From assembly GCF_001540865.1 (NCBI RefSeq), contig NC_033641.1, positions 3,129,666 through 3,193,665 on the forward strand: DNA of 64,000 nt, written 5' to 3'. The position numbers and the translations under genes were made by a program. The DNA is from Ananas comosus (Eukaryota; Streptophyta; Magnoliopsida; Poales; Bromeliaceae). The number at the start of each line of letters is the position of its first letter. Position 1 is the stretch's first letter. The notes beneath the pieces were generated by a model. That model did no database searches. It was not told the origin of the DNA and saw only the letters and a list, made by a program, of their open reading frames with translations. Positions 24,401-35,324 of the stretch are shown one piece after another.

Positions 24401-27400
24401 TGGGGTATGTCCTTTCGACCACAGTGCCATATGGCCAATGAGGGTGTCCATGCTCATTTGCCCAATTCCATGCTCATTTGCCCAATTGGGGCATATTGGG
24501 CCTAGACAAGTCTAATCGGGACTACTCTTCTAGAAGAGTCCACCCTATCGCAAGTTCGCGATCCTATACGGCATGGTAAATAAGTAGCATAGTATAATGC
24601 TTAGTCATCATGCTCATGATCAGAGCTCCAGCACAATTACAAAAGCTCCCGAGTTTATAATATGCCAAGAACAATAACAAATTGAGCCCCAAAACTAGTT
24701 ACTAATTCTAGAGAATTGAACAACCAAATGAAGTATTTTGCATACAAATATCTTGGGAGAGGTATTTATGTTCAACAAAGCATGCTTACTATGAACAATT
24801 TCAAGATAATATAAGAAACATATTTCAACAATAAACATAAGCATGCCATAAACATCTCATTATCAAAAAGTTAGATATGACCAAAAGAAAATCCTTAATT
24901 GGTAAACATTTCAAGCAGGCTCAAAACAAGGATTTAGACTAGAGGAAGCTATACCAACTTCGCATTTGTATACCCACCTCTAGATGAGAAGCCTCTAAAT
25001 TTTATCCGTGATTGCGAAATAGAATATAATTTCTTAGTTTCGTTCAGAACCTAAAGCAAATGTGCATTTCAGTTAAATTTCTAGAGTTATATTCAATATA
25101 ATATTTTTGTAACACTAAATTCTCTCTATTGAGGTTAAATTTATAGCTAGCCGAAAAGCCCGAATCTCGTGTATTCCCTTCAACTTGCTTTCAAAATTCT
25201 ACAATTAGTTTAGATCTAATCCCATTAGGCGGACTATATAATCATGTCGCAACCCAAATTCGTAGGCTCTTGAATCTTTAAAATTCGAGCTAAAATGAGA
25301 AAGTAACAGCTGATTTACATTTCAATTGCTGAACTCGTTGCAGGAATTATGGATCAGTCTTTTTTCTTTGTTTTTAGAGTTCTTTTTTTCCCTATTTTTG
25401 GGTCTATTCAGAATATGCCATAACCTAGACCAGATTATAATTCTGATGTTAATTCTCTCTTGAGGCTTGGTTCAACCCAACAGTTTATCATGAGATTCAT
25501 CTGTCTATTGTTACATGAAAATCTCCCCGAAAAAAGTATTTGTATTATATGTTTTTAAACCTTAAACGGAGAAGATGAAATTGAAGAGTAAAATAATAAT
25601 TCTTTTATTGAGCAAACCTTAATACTGAAGCCACGGAGAAGGGCTACACCGTCTCAACCCTCTCTGCTAAGTGAAGAAGCAATGTTTTCTTCTCGGTTGC
25701 GAGGAGGAATAGAAGTGGCCTAGCAATTCTATATGGCCATTATGTGTGTAATGGTTATGTTCTAATCATATTAGTCAATTCCTAAAAAGCCTAGTCGAGT
25801 CTCATTTGGAGCTAATCCTGGTGCTCACGTCCCGCGCATTAGTTAGCCAATTAATTTGATTCACCTCATGATTCAATAGAGCCAGTTCATGCACCATGAA
25901 ATATTATTATATGAGTGGAATTAGGATTCCACTCCCACCAATAAACAGACCATCATAAACAGACTTGTCTAGTACACCATAATAAGCTGTGCTTTATCTT
26001 GAGGATCAATTACAGTACAGTCATTCACATTTTTTGTGATTTGCAACTTTTATAAAATAATAGATCTTAAATTTTATCCAATTATCATATCTAACCCCAA
26101 GCAGACTCTATCTATTGATCCACTCTGACCCAAAATTCATATAGTAGATTCATCTTAATTCACTAATCACGACCACATATTTATTTTCTTGGTAACATTT
26201 AATTTTTCATACAATATGTCTCCTCAATTAACAATTCTGAATAATAAAAAAAATAGTTTTAAATATAATTAGATAAAATTTAACTCAAACAAAAGGACTC
26301 GGTATTACATTGGCTCTGAAGAAGTTATAGACTTTCCGCTCTATTTGGTGCTATGTTATAGGATTAACTTGATTAATCTAGGTCATTTATATTATTTCTT
26401 TCATTGTATCTTGATCTACTGGAAGAGAACAATGTTAAAGCTCATTATATCTCTCAGAGAAGTAGTCGTACACATCATTATTCTCATTCCAATACACTAC
26501 TTGCATCAAGACATTTTGCAATTGAGTTTCACTGTGATTACCGTAATTATTTTTTTCTATATTTGAAAACTTCAAATTAAAAGAAGTTAGAACACAGAAG
26601 TGTGACAACCACCAATACTGACAAATACTGATACGCTAAAGGCCTGAAGGCTCTGAACCAAAACTGAAACTTGTTCTTCTTTTTCTGTTTCTTATACTCT
26701 TTTAGATCATTGTTTAATGAAATATCCAGGCATATTTTTAGTTACTAGAATATATTAGTGGTCGCTTGCTTATATAACTAAATATTGATTAGAATATACT
26801 CATCCAGCCTGGAAGATAGATTCTTCCATTTTAAATATGGAGATGAAATATTAAGCTTTTCTGGAAAATTCATATTTCCCACAACTATTAAGATATTCTT
26901 CTCTTTTCAAATATGGTTATATTTGCCAGAATCTAATTAAAATGTACTTGAAACTTTTTTTGAGTAAATTATATGTGGTATGAATTGAGTAAACCTATTA
27001 TTTGCATCGTTTTCTCTCCTTGAACAAATATGCTCGTATCACAGGTTTACGTTATTTCTTTCTGCTTATTTAATGGTTATTCCAGAAGCAGAATAACTGA
27101 TTAAAATTCGTGTTTTCTCAGATTTCTTTCCAGACTGTTCAGCTTGCAAACCTGCGTGGAATGTTAGGCTTATTGGCAAAAGTGAGTTGGTAAAAGAATA
27201 TAGAACTTTTTACATTTATTAATTTGGGAAATCATGAATTATCACCACGTGCCTTTTATGTTTCATAGTTTTGACAATCCATTTTCAATCGTAAAAGTTT
27301 GCTTTGGCTTTGGATGTTTTTGACTCAGTTTAAGGTTGTTACTTGATTGCAGTATTACAAATTATATCTGGATATTCTGGCAATTCCTTTACTTCTTGTC

Positions 27401-30216
27401 GGATTTTGTATTCCTCAGGTAAAGCTTTTTTCATTTTTATCTTCTTTATTTCTGAGGTTATTTTCAAACGAACCACTTTCCCTCAGTGTTTATCATTAGT
27501 TTTGCAATAATGTAAATCATCAAACTTCCTTGTAGAGACTGAACTGTTGGTTTACACAAATATTCTTTTATACGAATTTCAGCTTTAGAGCCTTAATCTG
27601 CAGCTCATGATGCTACATAATATACCTTTGGACGTTCCAACTTATTCTGTTGTTTTGCCGTTATGTTTACACTTTGACCCCATTCTAGTTAATTAGCTGC
27701 ATCATCACACTTGCCTTAATAGTTTCCTCAGAACAGAAGCCTGAATGCTGAAAAGACCAATATGACTACGAAATAAAGTTTGGGCTTGGTGCTGATTAGT
27801 CTTTTTTATATTGATAGCTTCATCAGGTTTTAACGTTGAAGGATTGCCACAGGTTGGAATCTTCTGTTCTTTTAACTGTGTAAGCTATGCTTTCAAGAAA
27901 GTCTGGCTTGATAAAAATTGAACCGGAAGTCTGGAATTATGATTCATAATTTATATGTGCGAGCGAACATTCATATTTGCATGCAACTCCAGTCATAGTT
28001 TATTTTCCTAATACCAACTCTCTTTTGTTTTTCAGGGGAGTTTAGTCTATTGGACCACTAACAGCTTATTCACTTTATTTCAGGTTTGAAAACTTTGCTT
28101 ATCTATTCTATTGTCACCTTCAGCAGATTGTTTGTATAGTAATTTTCCTTTTTTCGTGAAAGTTTAGTAATAGTTGAGATGCCATAATGTCTGCAATAGA
28201 TTAGAAGTTAGAAATTTCAAAAGGTATCTGTACTGGAGGGCACTCTTTCTTTTCTATCACTTTATAACAGTAACACTAGGTGCAATTCAAGTTTTTAGTT
28301 GATGTTCCATAAACTATATTGTTGATGTATATACCATGTGATGCAGATCTGTTTGTAACTGCTGCTCATTATTTTTTTTTGTGAATGATGTAGCAATTGT
28401 CCCTCAAAAATACATATGTTCGTGCGGAATTAGGATTGCCGGCTTTGAAAGTTCTCGAGAAGAAAACAATCGCTCCAGAGAACATACCACCTGAGAGCTG
28501 CAGCAGCATAGACATTGAACTCTCTGTAGAATCTCTCCCCCCTGAGAAGCTCCTTGAGGTACATAATTTGTAGATATATGATATATCTTTCGTCTAGATG
28601 CTGGATCCGTATCTTAGCTACGTCTAAAATCGACATGTTTTGGTTTATTTTATAGCTTGCTCTCCAAGAGCTGGCTGCAGGGAATCAAGATAGAGCACTT
28701 CCATTGCTGCGGTAGGTTTATCATGTGGTAAAATTGCGTCAGCGGTCCTTAACCTTATAGTATATAGTATAGTCTTATTTTAGTCTTGAACTTTTCAATT
28801 GTTACAGTTGTGTCCCTGACTTTTCAATTTTCCCGTCAGCATATACTACGTGTAAATTCCTTTATAATGGGCAGAATCATTCACATTATGTCTTCTAGCT
28901 GCCTCATAAGCATAATTTGGGCTTCTAATATGGTGATTTTGTTGGCATTTCCATCCAATATGACTGACGAATTAAATGAAAAGGGTAAGATTGCATCAGA
29001 GTAAAATGACCAGGGACCCAGTTAGAACAATTGAAAGGTTGGGTTCAGTTCTGAAATCTTCTAAGAGTTGGGGACAACACTGCAGTTTACACTATAATAT
29101 CAAATCTTTATAGCCCTTTTAGCTTAATTGTTTCTTGTCTTTTGACTTCAAATAGTTAAGTCTAAAGGAGAAACTTCTGTCCACAGAATTGCTACTGAGA
29201 AGGATCCTGACCTGGTTAGAGCATTGATTGCTATGGGGCAGACTTTGTGTTCAAAAGGATCATTTGTTGAATCAGCTGAATATTTTGAGCGTGCAATTCC
29301 AAAGGTTTATTTTCTAAATTTTGTTTTAGTTTAAAACTTGATTTTAGTTCCTTCAAGCATCTGTTCACTGTTAACTTGCTTGTAACCAGATTGAAGAGGA
29401 GGATGCTCTTCTTGTGCTTGCATGTTTTGGAGCAGGCGTTTCACATATATTGCAGGTAAACTAGGTCTGGGAATTTAACCTGATTTTAAGCTTCAAAATC
29501 ATTAAAAGCAGGTAACTCCCTCGACCATAGGGCATTTTGAAATAGACCTCTCAGCGAAGTTTCTTTTGATCGACAGCCCGTCAACTTTTCATTCTTTGAT
29601 TTATGTTCTTTTTCATCAATTAAATCAGGGATCTTGTGAAGTTTCACAGCGATTCGATTAAATTTAACTGTTGTGAACACTTTTCCATCGACGAGATTTT
29701 GGATTCTGTTTACCATCAGCGACTGGTTGCTACCAATGCAATTAATGGTCTTAATCAATGAAAGTAGAGTTCAAGGGTCTGAGTCAAAATGGCCTAAAGT
29801 TCAAGTGGTCTCCATACATATATACCTTAAAAGCAAAGAGCATGAAATTCCTTGCCAATTAATTCACAGGGAAATAAACAAGAAGGGATCAAACACCTGA
29901 AGAGAATAGCAGAATTGAGGGAACCCGATGAACCGATGGACAAAGCATGCTACCATAAGGGATTGGTGATGTTGGGGAGGTATAAAAACCCCAAATGGGT
30001 TAATTTTTATCGCTAACTTATAATTGTTTAGTTCATGTATTTCATCGAACATTCAACTTGTATTGTGTTTTGATGTACAGTACCCTGTTTCAAGAGGGAG
30101 AGAAGGCTGAAGCTGTGAAGTACCTCCGCATTGCTGCAACATATGATCCGGCAGTTAATGCCTACGTAAAAGAATGTGAAGATGCAATGGAAGTTACCAA
30201 CCAAAGTACCGGATGA
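15430..30216 (+). CDS. OXA2: Oxa1/YidC/Alb3-family membrane insertase with C-terminal TPR repeats (OXA2 / ALBINO3-like 2 type), 14 exons
   Basis: Exons by GT-AG reading: 15430-15842, 18997-19103, 19869-19996, 20738-20809, 22550-22651, 27122-27181, 27353-27418, 28036-28083, 28394-28558, 28656-28711, 29187-29304, 29390-29455, 29870-29979, 30081-30216. They join in frame to 1647 bases (548 residues plus TGA) with no stop. Residues 1-60 are Arg/Ser/Pro-rich without acidic residues, a mitochondrial or plastid presequence. The insertase core is about 118-335, with GCPSFLWNFAFFTVQ and PQGSLVYWTTNSLFTLFQQ matching the conserved YidC/Oxa1 blocks, and about five hydrophobic segments. Residues about 388-545 are TPR-like (LALQELAAGNQDRALPLL; GSFVESAEYFERAIP; GEKAEAVKYLRIAATYDP). 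In Arabidopsis, OXA2 proteins with this layout act in mitochondria, one in COX2 membrane insertion. The exon 3 acceptor uses the second AG (AGAAG|TG) because the first would create a stop. Looks intact. Confidence 0.92.
15843..18996 (+). other. Intron 1 of the insertase gene (3154 bp)
   Basis: Starts GTAAGA and ends TTACAG. It contains imperfect tandem duplications. One spans about 16172-16620, where ATTCTTTCTTATTTAGTTTGTT and GCAGAAAGCATA-type blocks appear twice. The other is GTCACCATTTGAAAAATGGGT at 17640-17735. I see no coding frame with recognisable domains. A 12-A run lies near 16962 and short low-complexity stretches near 17400-17480. Confidence 0.7.
19362..19627 (+). repeat. Imperfect tandem duplication in intron 2
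   Basis: The block GGTGGCTTTAAATTGTACAAACC...CTAATGCAATGGCCAAA...GAAAGATCCACTG (about 19362-19490) is repeated at about 19519-19627 with a roughly 22-base deletion and several substitutions. It lies wholly in intron 2 and has no evident function. Confidence 0.75.
21363..21716. mobile_element. MITE-like element in intron 4
   Basis: The ends form an imperfect inverted repeat: TAAATTACAGCAGGGGCCCCC..AACTTTTAG on the left against the reverse complement TAAATTGCACAAGGGGTTCCC..AATTTTAG of the right. Length is about 354 bp and there is no coding capacity. The phrasing resembles non-autonomous Mutator-type elements of plants. Target duplication not resolved. Confidence 0.5.
23226..26309 (-). mobile_element. 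Solo LTR (family C) in intron 5, containing a hAT derivative
   Basis: Starts TGTCACCCCCTGG and ends CTCGGTATTACA, with flanks ATGGC (23221-23225) and TTGGC (26310-26314) matching at four of five bases. The start and end follow the pattern of the family A LTRs (TGTCACGCC...TTACA), so it reads on the minus strand. Without the nested 569-bp hAT derivative and its duplication it is about 2.5 kb. No gag or pol is present. It lies in the 4.5-kb intron 5 and explains more than half of that intron's length. Confidence 0.68.
23559..24127 (+). mobile_element. Non-autonomous hAT element, 569 bp, with perfect TSD
   Basis: Ends TAGGGGTGGCAG...TTTGACACCCCTA with perfect 8-bp duplications CTAATAGG at 23551-23558 and 24128-24135. 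The left 150 bases align with the left end of the 9.3-kb hAT (CCAGCTCGCTGTTC.CGAG, then CTCGTGTTCGGCTCGAAATGAG), and both ends carry the CGAGCCGAACACGAG motifs. It is an internal-deletion derivative of the same family, nested in the intron 5 solo LTR. The intact duplication suggests it moved more recently than the long copy. Confidence 0.93.
28728..29090. mobile_element. MITE-like element in intron 10
   Basis: The imperfect inverted ends GTAAAATTGCGTCAGCGGTCC..AAC and reverse complement GTAAACTGCAGTGTTGTCCCC..AAC bound about 363 bp with no coding capacity. Inner phrases (CCTTAACC, TTGAACTTTTCAATTG and its inverse) mirror each other. The ends resemble those of the element at 21363, so both may belong to one family. 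Confidence 0.48.
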
Positions 30217-30599
30217 ATTATTCTTCGCAACCATTCACAGGCTCATAGACTAGCATGTAGTACGAGGAGAGTGTGCTTTTTCGACTTGACATAATTATAG
30301 AAATGGTAATTACTGATGTTGAGCTTCCGCTGCGCAGAACGCGGGTAAAAGGAGAAGAACAAGGGGGGATCAAATGAATGAGTTGTTACCGCCCGAAAAC
30401 ATTTTTGGTGGCACTCCTCGGAGCTGCTTCTCTCGGCTCTTGTAATAATGTAATTTATCTCTGTTTCTCAGATCATTTGATAAGTTTTTTTTTTTTTACC
30501 CAATTTAGTGAATTTCTATTGTTTTGAGATAATACAATAAAACTCATGACCTTGTGTCGGTGTGCATATTATATTGTAAATTTGCATTCAATTTTGCAT
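30217..30599 (+). other. Probable 3' UTR and downstream of the insertase gene
   Basis: Follows the TGA at 30214-30216. It contains TTGTAATAATGTAATTTATC near 30440-30460, a plausible plant polyadenylation region, then a T-rich run at 30486. No transcript evidence exists, so the end is not placed. Confidence 0.4.
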
Positions 30600-30935
30600 T
30601 TAGATATCTACTTTCGATTAAAAGTTTGAATCTACCTGCACAGAGTGTCCTGGGTGGTATTTCTCACCGCACTTGAAACATTGTCCAGGTGCTCTTCTTT
30701 GCTCTATTAACTATCTTTTATTGAAAGGCTGACCGGTGATTTCCTTCTGTGGTGGCTTATTTATAGAATTTCCAGCAGCTGGCTTATAGTTGGAGTTTGG
30801 TTGATACTGATTAGTAATTTTGTGATTATTTTTGACCCTCCTATTTATGACAGCTAAAGCTCTCTCATGTAACTTAGCCTGTAAATGATTATCGCAAACA
30901 ACGAAATTTACACCCTCTGAACACACTATTTCATG
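30600..30935 (-). pseudogene. gypsy gag fragment with zinc knuckle
   Basis: On the minus strand 30926-30711 is open. After one TAG it continues in frame as EQRRAPGQCFKCGEKYHPGH, a Ty3/gypsy Gag zinc knuckle (CxxC...H) whose final Cys is missing. The upstream segment is Lys/Asn/Gln-rich, as Gag tails are. No protease or reverse transcriptase follows. It is a small remnant about 0.4 kb downstream of the insertase gene. Confidence 0.55.
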
Positions 30936-31135
30936 CTCAGATTCCCAAGACGTTACAGTTTGGCTCGCACAATCAACAACAACATGATACCTCGCGAGCT
31001 AGACCAAGCTCAAAACAACTCTATATCTCATAGTCTAAACTGCGCCAATCTATTTGTTGGCATATAGAAACCCTCGATTCTAATAGAGCATCAAAACAGT
31101 ATTCCCGATTATCTAGAGTTTGTTCGGGGCCAAAC

Positions 31136-32200
31136 TCAACCTACATGCAACAAAGAAAAGAATTCAATGCCAAGCAACTCGGCGAACAGTCGATGAAGAA
31201 ACACAAGTAATGCAATCATAACAAATAATGCTCTAACTCCAGTATCATTATTTTGAATAATACCTGTGATAATCTCCTCTGTCGCTAAATCATCCTCCGC
31301 CTGAGCTGTTGGCATACGTCCACTAGCTGCTTTCCGCAATGAAGTCGGTACCAATGCTGCTGGCATCAATTTCCCTAGACACTCAAAGCGAAAATGGCTT
31401 TCCTGGCCGTAAGAAAAGCATTTGCCTCCACGCTGAGGGCACTGGGAAAGCACGTGCCGACCTCCACAAATCACACATCGTAATGGCTATCGACAATTAG
31501 ATGTCCTTCTCCCAAATGGGGAACCACATCCTCGAGATCGATTTCTTTATGAACGCCTTGATGGTCCGCTTACACTTAACTTGTCGCTTTTGGTGGCATC
31601 TCTTACCGTCCCAATAGTCTCCATACCTTTCCCTACTGATAAGAGGTGCGATTTATAGTCTCATGAAATTTCTTGAGGTCGGCTACCGACTGAATCAACA
31701 AGTCCTCCAGCCACTTGATTCCCTCGTTCTGTCGACGCAAAGTCTCAGCTCGGAATAATGCCATAGACGACTATCGCTCCACCACGCCAACTAAAATGGC
31801 TAGCTGCTCTCTCAACTCCCGGACCTCACCAAATCTAGAGGATGCAGACTTCCCTGGCTCAACCACCTCGGCCGCCACGAAGTGCGTCGTCGGCATCCCA
31901 AGCTACAACAAACAAAAGAGGCATGGGTTAAAATAATCCACGCCAACGTATCCCCACTCATAAGCACAAATTCTCAATCATGCAAAAGTAGTGAAATGAA
32001 CTCCTATTATTCCCCGATGTCACGTTGTTGGCCGCCAACATGACTCTCCAAGGACATAGAAGTTGTTCACTTCGATCCAACTCTAACACCTTTTGAACTA
32101 AAGACATGACCCAATCATGTTGCTTTCGTCAATAAGTCAAAAAAGACTCCGTCTCTCATGCTCTTAGTTCTTATCGTCCAACCGGCCTAAGGTTTGCTAG
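31136..32200 (-). pseudogene. gypsy gag and protease remnant
   Basis: Reading leftward from the LTR at 32243, 32200-31500 is broken frame without a clear domain. 31474-31136 is open, with CFSYGQESHFRFEC, a CCHC knuckle whose second Cys is Tyr. It then continues as GVRALF...LFAELLGIEFFSLLHVG, which corresponds to the gypsy protease around its Asp-Thr-Gly motif. That catalytic motif is destroyed. The order (LTR, primer site, gag, protease) fits a truncated minus-strand element whose pol is gone. Confidence 0.65.
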
Positions 32201-32221
32201 GTCCATTGAAACTCAACCTTA

Positions 32222-32234
32222 GACTCTGATACCA
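32222..32234 (-). promoter_or_regulatory. Primer-binding site, tRNA-iMet type
   Basis: On the minus strand TGGTATCAGAGTC lies eight bases inside the LTR edge at 32243. TGGTATCAGAG is complementary to the 3' end of plant initiator tRNA-Met. It shows that the LTR to its right is the 5' LTR of a minus-strand element. Confidence 0.75.
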
Positions 32235-32242
32235 ATATAATC

Positions 32243-33418
32243 TGTCACGCTCCGACTCCGGCGAAAGCCCACCCAGCGCGTGCACATACCCGCAGTGTAC
32301 ACCAAGCACCCCCGGTACACACAAGGCATCTACAACAACTATAGAAAGAAGTAGAAATAAATCCTATACACGGTGATCAGAGCAAGTACATAAATCTACT
32401 ATATAAATAAGTTTAATACAAATACACATTCACAAGATATACAATAAGTTGAACAAAAAGTACATCTTGGATGCTAGGAGATCTCTAACAAAGTACAATT
32501 GTATATCTTTCAAACTAAAATCAAAAGAAAGATGTCAATAGGTCCATCTATAGCAATACTGAGGAGGCTCTAGCTAATCGCTAATCCCTTGCCATGATCC
32601 CTAACCTCTTCCGCTGTCAAGGGCTTTGAAACAAAAACAAGCAACTAATAAGGATGAGAACTATTAAACAATAGTTCTCAGTGGGTAAGCTGGCGAGAGT
32701 AGCGAAATATACCATTAGGTCAACTGAGCCAATGATATATAGTATAATAGAAATATGAAACGCAAAGGTAATATTTAAAACGAAATGATTCAGTTACTAT
32801 CATGCCTCTACGTGACAATGTCTACTAACATGAATATGGTTTTCCTACTGTCTTATGTATAATTATTTATATATATAAATACAAATTTACATGTATATCT
32901 ATCTTCAAGCTAAGAGCAATAGTTAAAGAAAATTTTTCATTTTTCTCACGTGGCTTGTAGCACACTGAACTTTAGCAAATTGCAAGGTTCAAGTATTCAA
33001 TTAGTGTTCTGAGCTTTTTTGGATTTTCTGGAGGGTCGTTGACTGTGTTCCGACATATTACTCGCGTCTCGAGGAGCGAGGATGAGTACTTAGCACCAAA
33101 ACATCCAAACTACAGGTTTTGGGGTACTGGGTACCGGTACTAGATAGGGGTACCGGAACCACGTCGCGTAACCGAGAGGAGAGCTCTCGGGTTTGAGCTC
33201 TGCGAGGCAGAGTACCGGTACTGCATCGCTCGAGTACTGGTACTGGAGCCTAGTATCGGTACTGCATCGCGCGTGTACCGGCACATTCAGTCCGTCTGCT
33301 TGATAGAGGCTCGGGTTTGCGTGTTCGGTCGCGAGGTACCGGTACTCTAGCCCGTGTACTGGTACGCAGTGCAGTTGCAGATTGCATCTTTTTTAGGGAT
33401 CTTTTTGGGATTGTTACA
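32243..33418 (-). mobile_element. 5' LTR of a minus-strand gypsy element (family A)
   Basis: Bounded by TGTCACGCTCCG and GATTGTTACA. It carries the GTACCGGTAC-type array at 33120-33370 and AGTTCTCAGTGGGTAAGCTG at 32680, both family A landmarks. At 1176 bp it is shorter than other copies and lacks their central 0.5-1.4 kb. The adjacent primer site sets the orientation. No 5-bp duplication could be checked because the 3' part of the element is missing. Confidence 0.75.
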
Positions 33419-35320
33419 TCTCTATATATGTCCCCACAACCCCCATGAGGGCTCTTTTGAGCCCTGAACCGTGGAGTAGGAGGTGAGTGTCCTCCTTTCT
33501 TGATTTTCTCCTTTTTTCTTGTGGATTTACTTGGTTTGATCTCCTCTTTTGTTTCTTCTTCATAGGTGTTGCTTCTTGGACCATGGAGAAGCTTTGGAGA
33601 GAAAGATTTGAGCTTGTTTGAGGAAAGAATTCCAACCCTAGCACCTTCCTAGCTTTGCTTGGAGCTTGTTGAGAGGTTAGTTGCTTTGATCTCTCCTCTA
33701 GTTTGTATTATGGTGGATTTTGTGATGAAAACCTAGTTTTGGGAAAACTAGGGTTTTATTTGGAGGTTTTTGATTTGTAGCCTTTGGGTTAAATTGATGG
33801 TTGTAGAACTCTCTTCTAGGTTGGATTAGAATCATTCTAGCCATCATTTTGGATTTTGAAGGGTTTTCAACCATTTAAGATAATTTTCTACTTATTTATG
33901 GGTTGGATTAAGATGATCTTGTGGGGTGTTCGTTCGAAACCCCTAACTCTCTTAGAATTTTTGTTAGGGAGTTAGGAGACTAGTAGGCATCCTCGTTCGC
34001 ACAAACGAAGGGGATTCGAGGGATATCCGGTGGGTTTGACCTCACCGAAATGAGTGAACTCCTCCTATATCATTGCTTTTATTGTAAAATAAAAAATCAT
34101 GCATATTCATGCTAGATAGAGTATAAATAAATTTTTGAATACTTAAAATGCATATGTTATATATCATGCTTTATAACCTCTATGTAGTAGAGAGATAAGT
34201 ATATAGTAAACTTGCATGTGAATGGTATTTCTTATCTATGGTTGGAATCATGTTTCATTTAGTGAAAATGACAAGTTGTACATGCTCTTGGACATAGAAC
34301 TATTACTTGACATAGTGAACATTAATGTCATATAGTGACACTTGAATTAGCAAATAGTTAAATCTTTACATGATGACATAGAGATAGACCATTGGGTCAT
34401 TAGCATTTATACCATATTTTAGACATGATGACAGTGGACTTGGGACGGATGATCATGCTTACTTACCATTGTGCTCATTCGCATATGCTTGTGAGGGTCG
34501 CTTCCCACAAACTGGCACTCCGGAGATAGCCAACGCGACACAAGCTCGCCCATGCTGGATTGGGCGCCGAAATAGGATGCCGTGGGGGAGGCTCATTCCT
34601 AGAGTGAGAATGTTGACTACCACGGGGCCATTAGGCACGGCGCAAGCCGGACTACACTTGTGTAGGTCCTAGTGGATTGGAATAATGATAAATAAAAATA
34701 TAATGTGGATATTATCACTAGTTAGTGCATACGAGTTGTACATTCTCATTCATATTAGAATAGCTCTTATACATGTAAAACTTCATGCTAAAGTAGAGGC
34801 AAAGTAGTTCGTAGATTCTATTACATGCTAATTATCTATGTTGTTCATTTCAGTTATACGCATACTACTTATGCCTGCATAACCTAGTGGTGTATTTCGC
34901 TGATGTCGGCGGCTTACCCACTGGGAACTATTGACTAATAGTTCTCATTCCCATTGTATTGTTGTTTTTGTTTATAGAGCCATCCACTCCGGGAGAGGCT
35001 AGGGATCGCGGCAAGCTAGATAGCGCGGTGTTTCCGCTAGGTGGTTTATCTCTCTTTTTGTTTTTGTTGGAGAGATATTTTTGTACCGGATGTTTAGAGA
35101 CCACCACTTTTGTATCTAGTATTTATTCTTGGGGAACTTGTAATGTAATTACTTCATGAATTATTATAGTTGTTTAGCTCTGTTTATTTCCTTGTCGTTA
35201 GAAATTAGTTGTAGCTATGCTCTGATATTACACTAGATGCTTTATTTTCTCGTGTTACTTATCATATTGTTGCAGACGCCTTATAGCTGTAGCTATGCTC
35301 TCGTGTTACTTATCATGTAA
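33419..35320 (+). mobile_element. Family A LTR fragment in plus orientation
   Basis: Starting abruptly at TCTCTATATATG, the stretch matches the reverse complement of 42060-39900 in order: the CCCTTGGGA/AGCCC region, the CCTAGCTTTG..GAGAGGTTAG region, GTGGGTTTGACCTCACCG, GAGGGTCGCTTCCCAC, and GGCTTACCCACTGGGAACTATTG. It lacks the U3 palindrome array at its left and decays past 35170 at its right. It abuts an opposite-orientation LTR at both ends. Confidence 0.65.
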
Positions 35321-35324
35321 GCAA

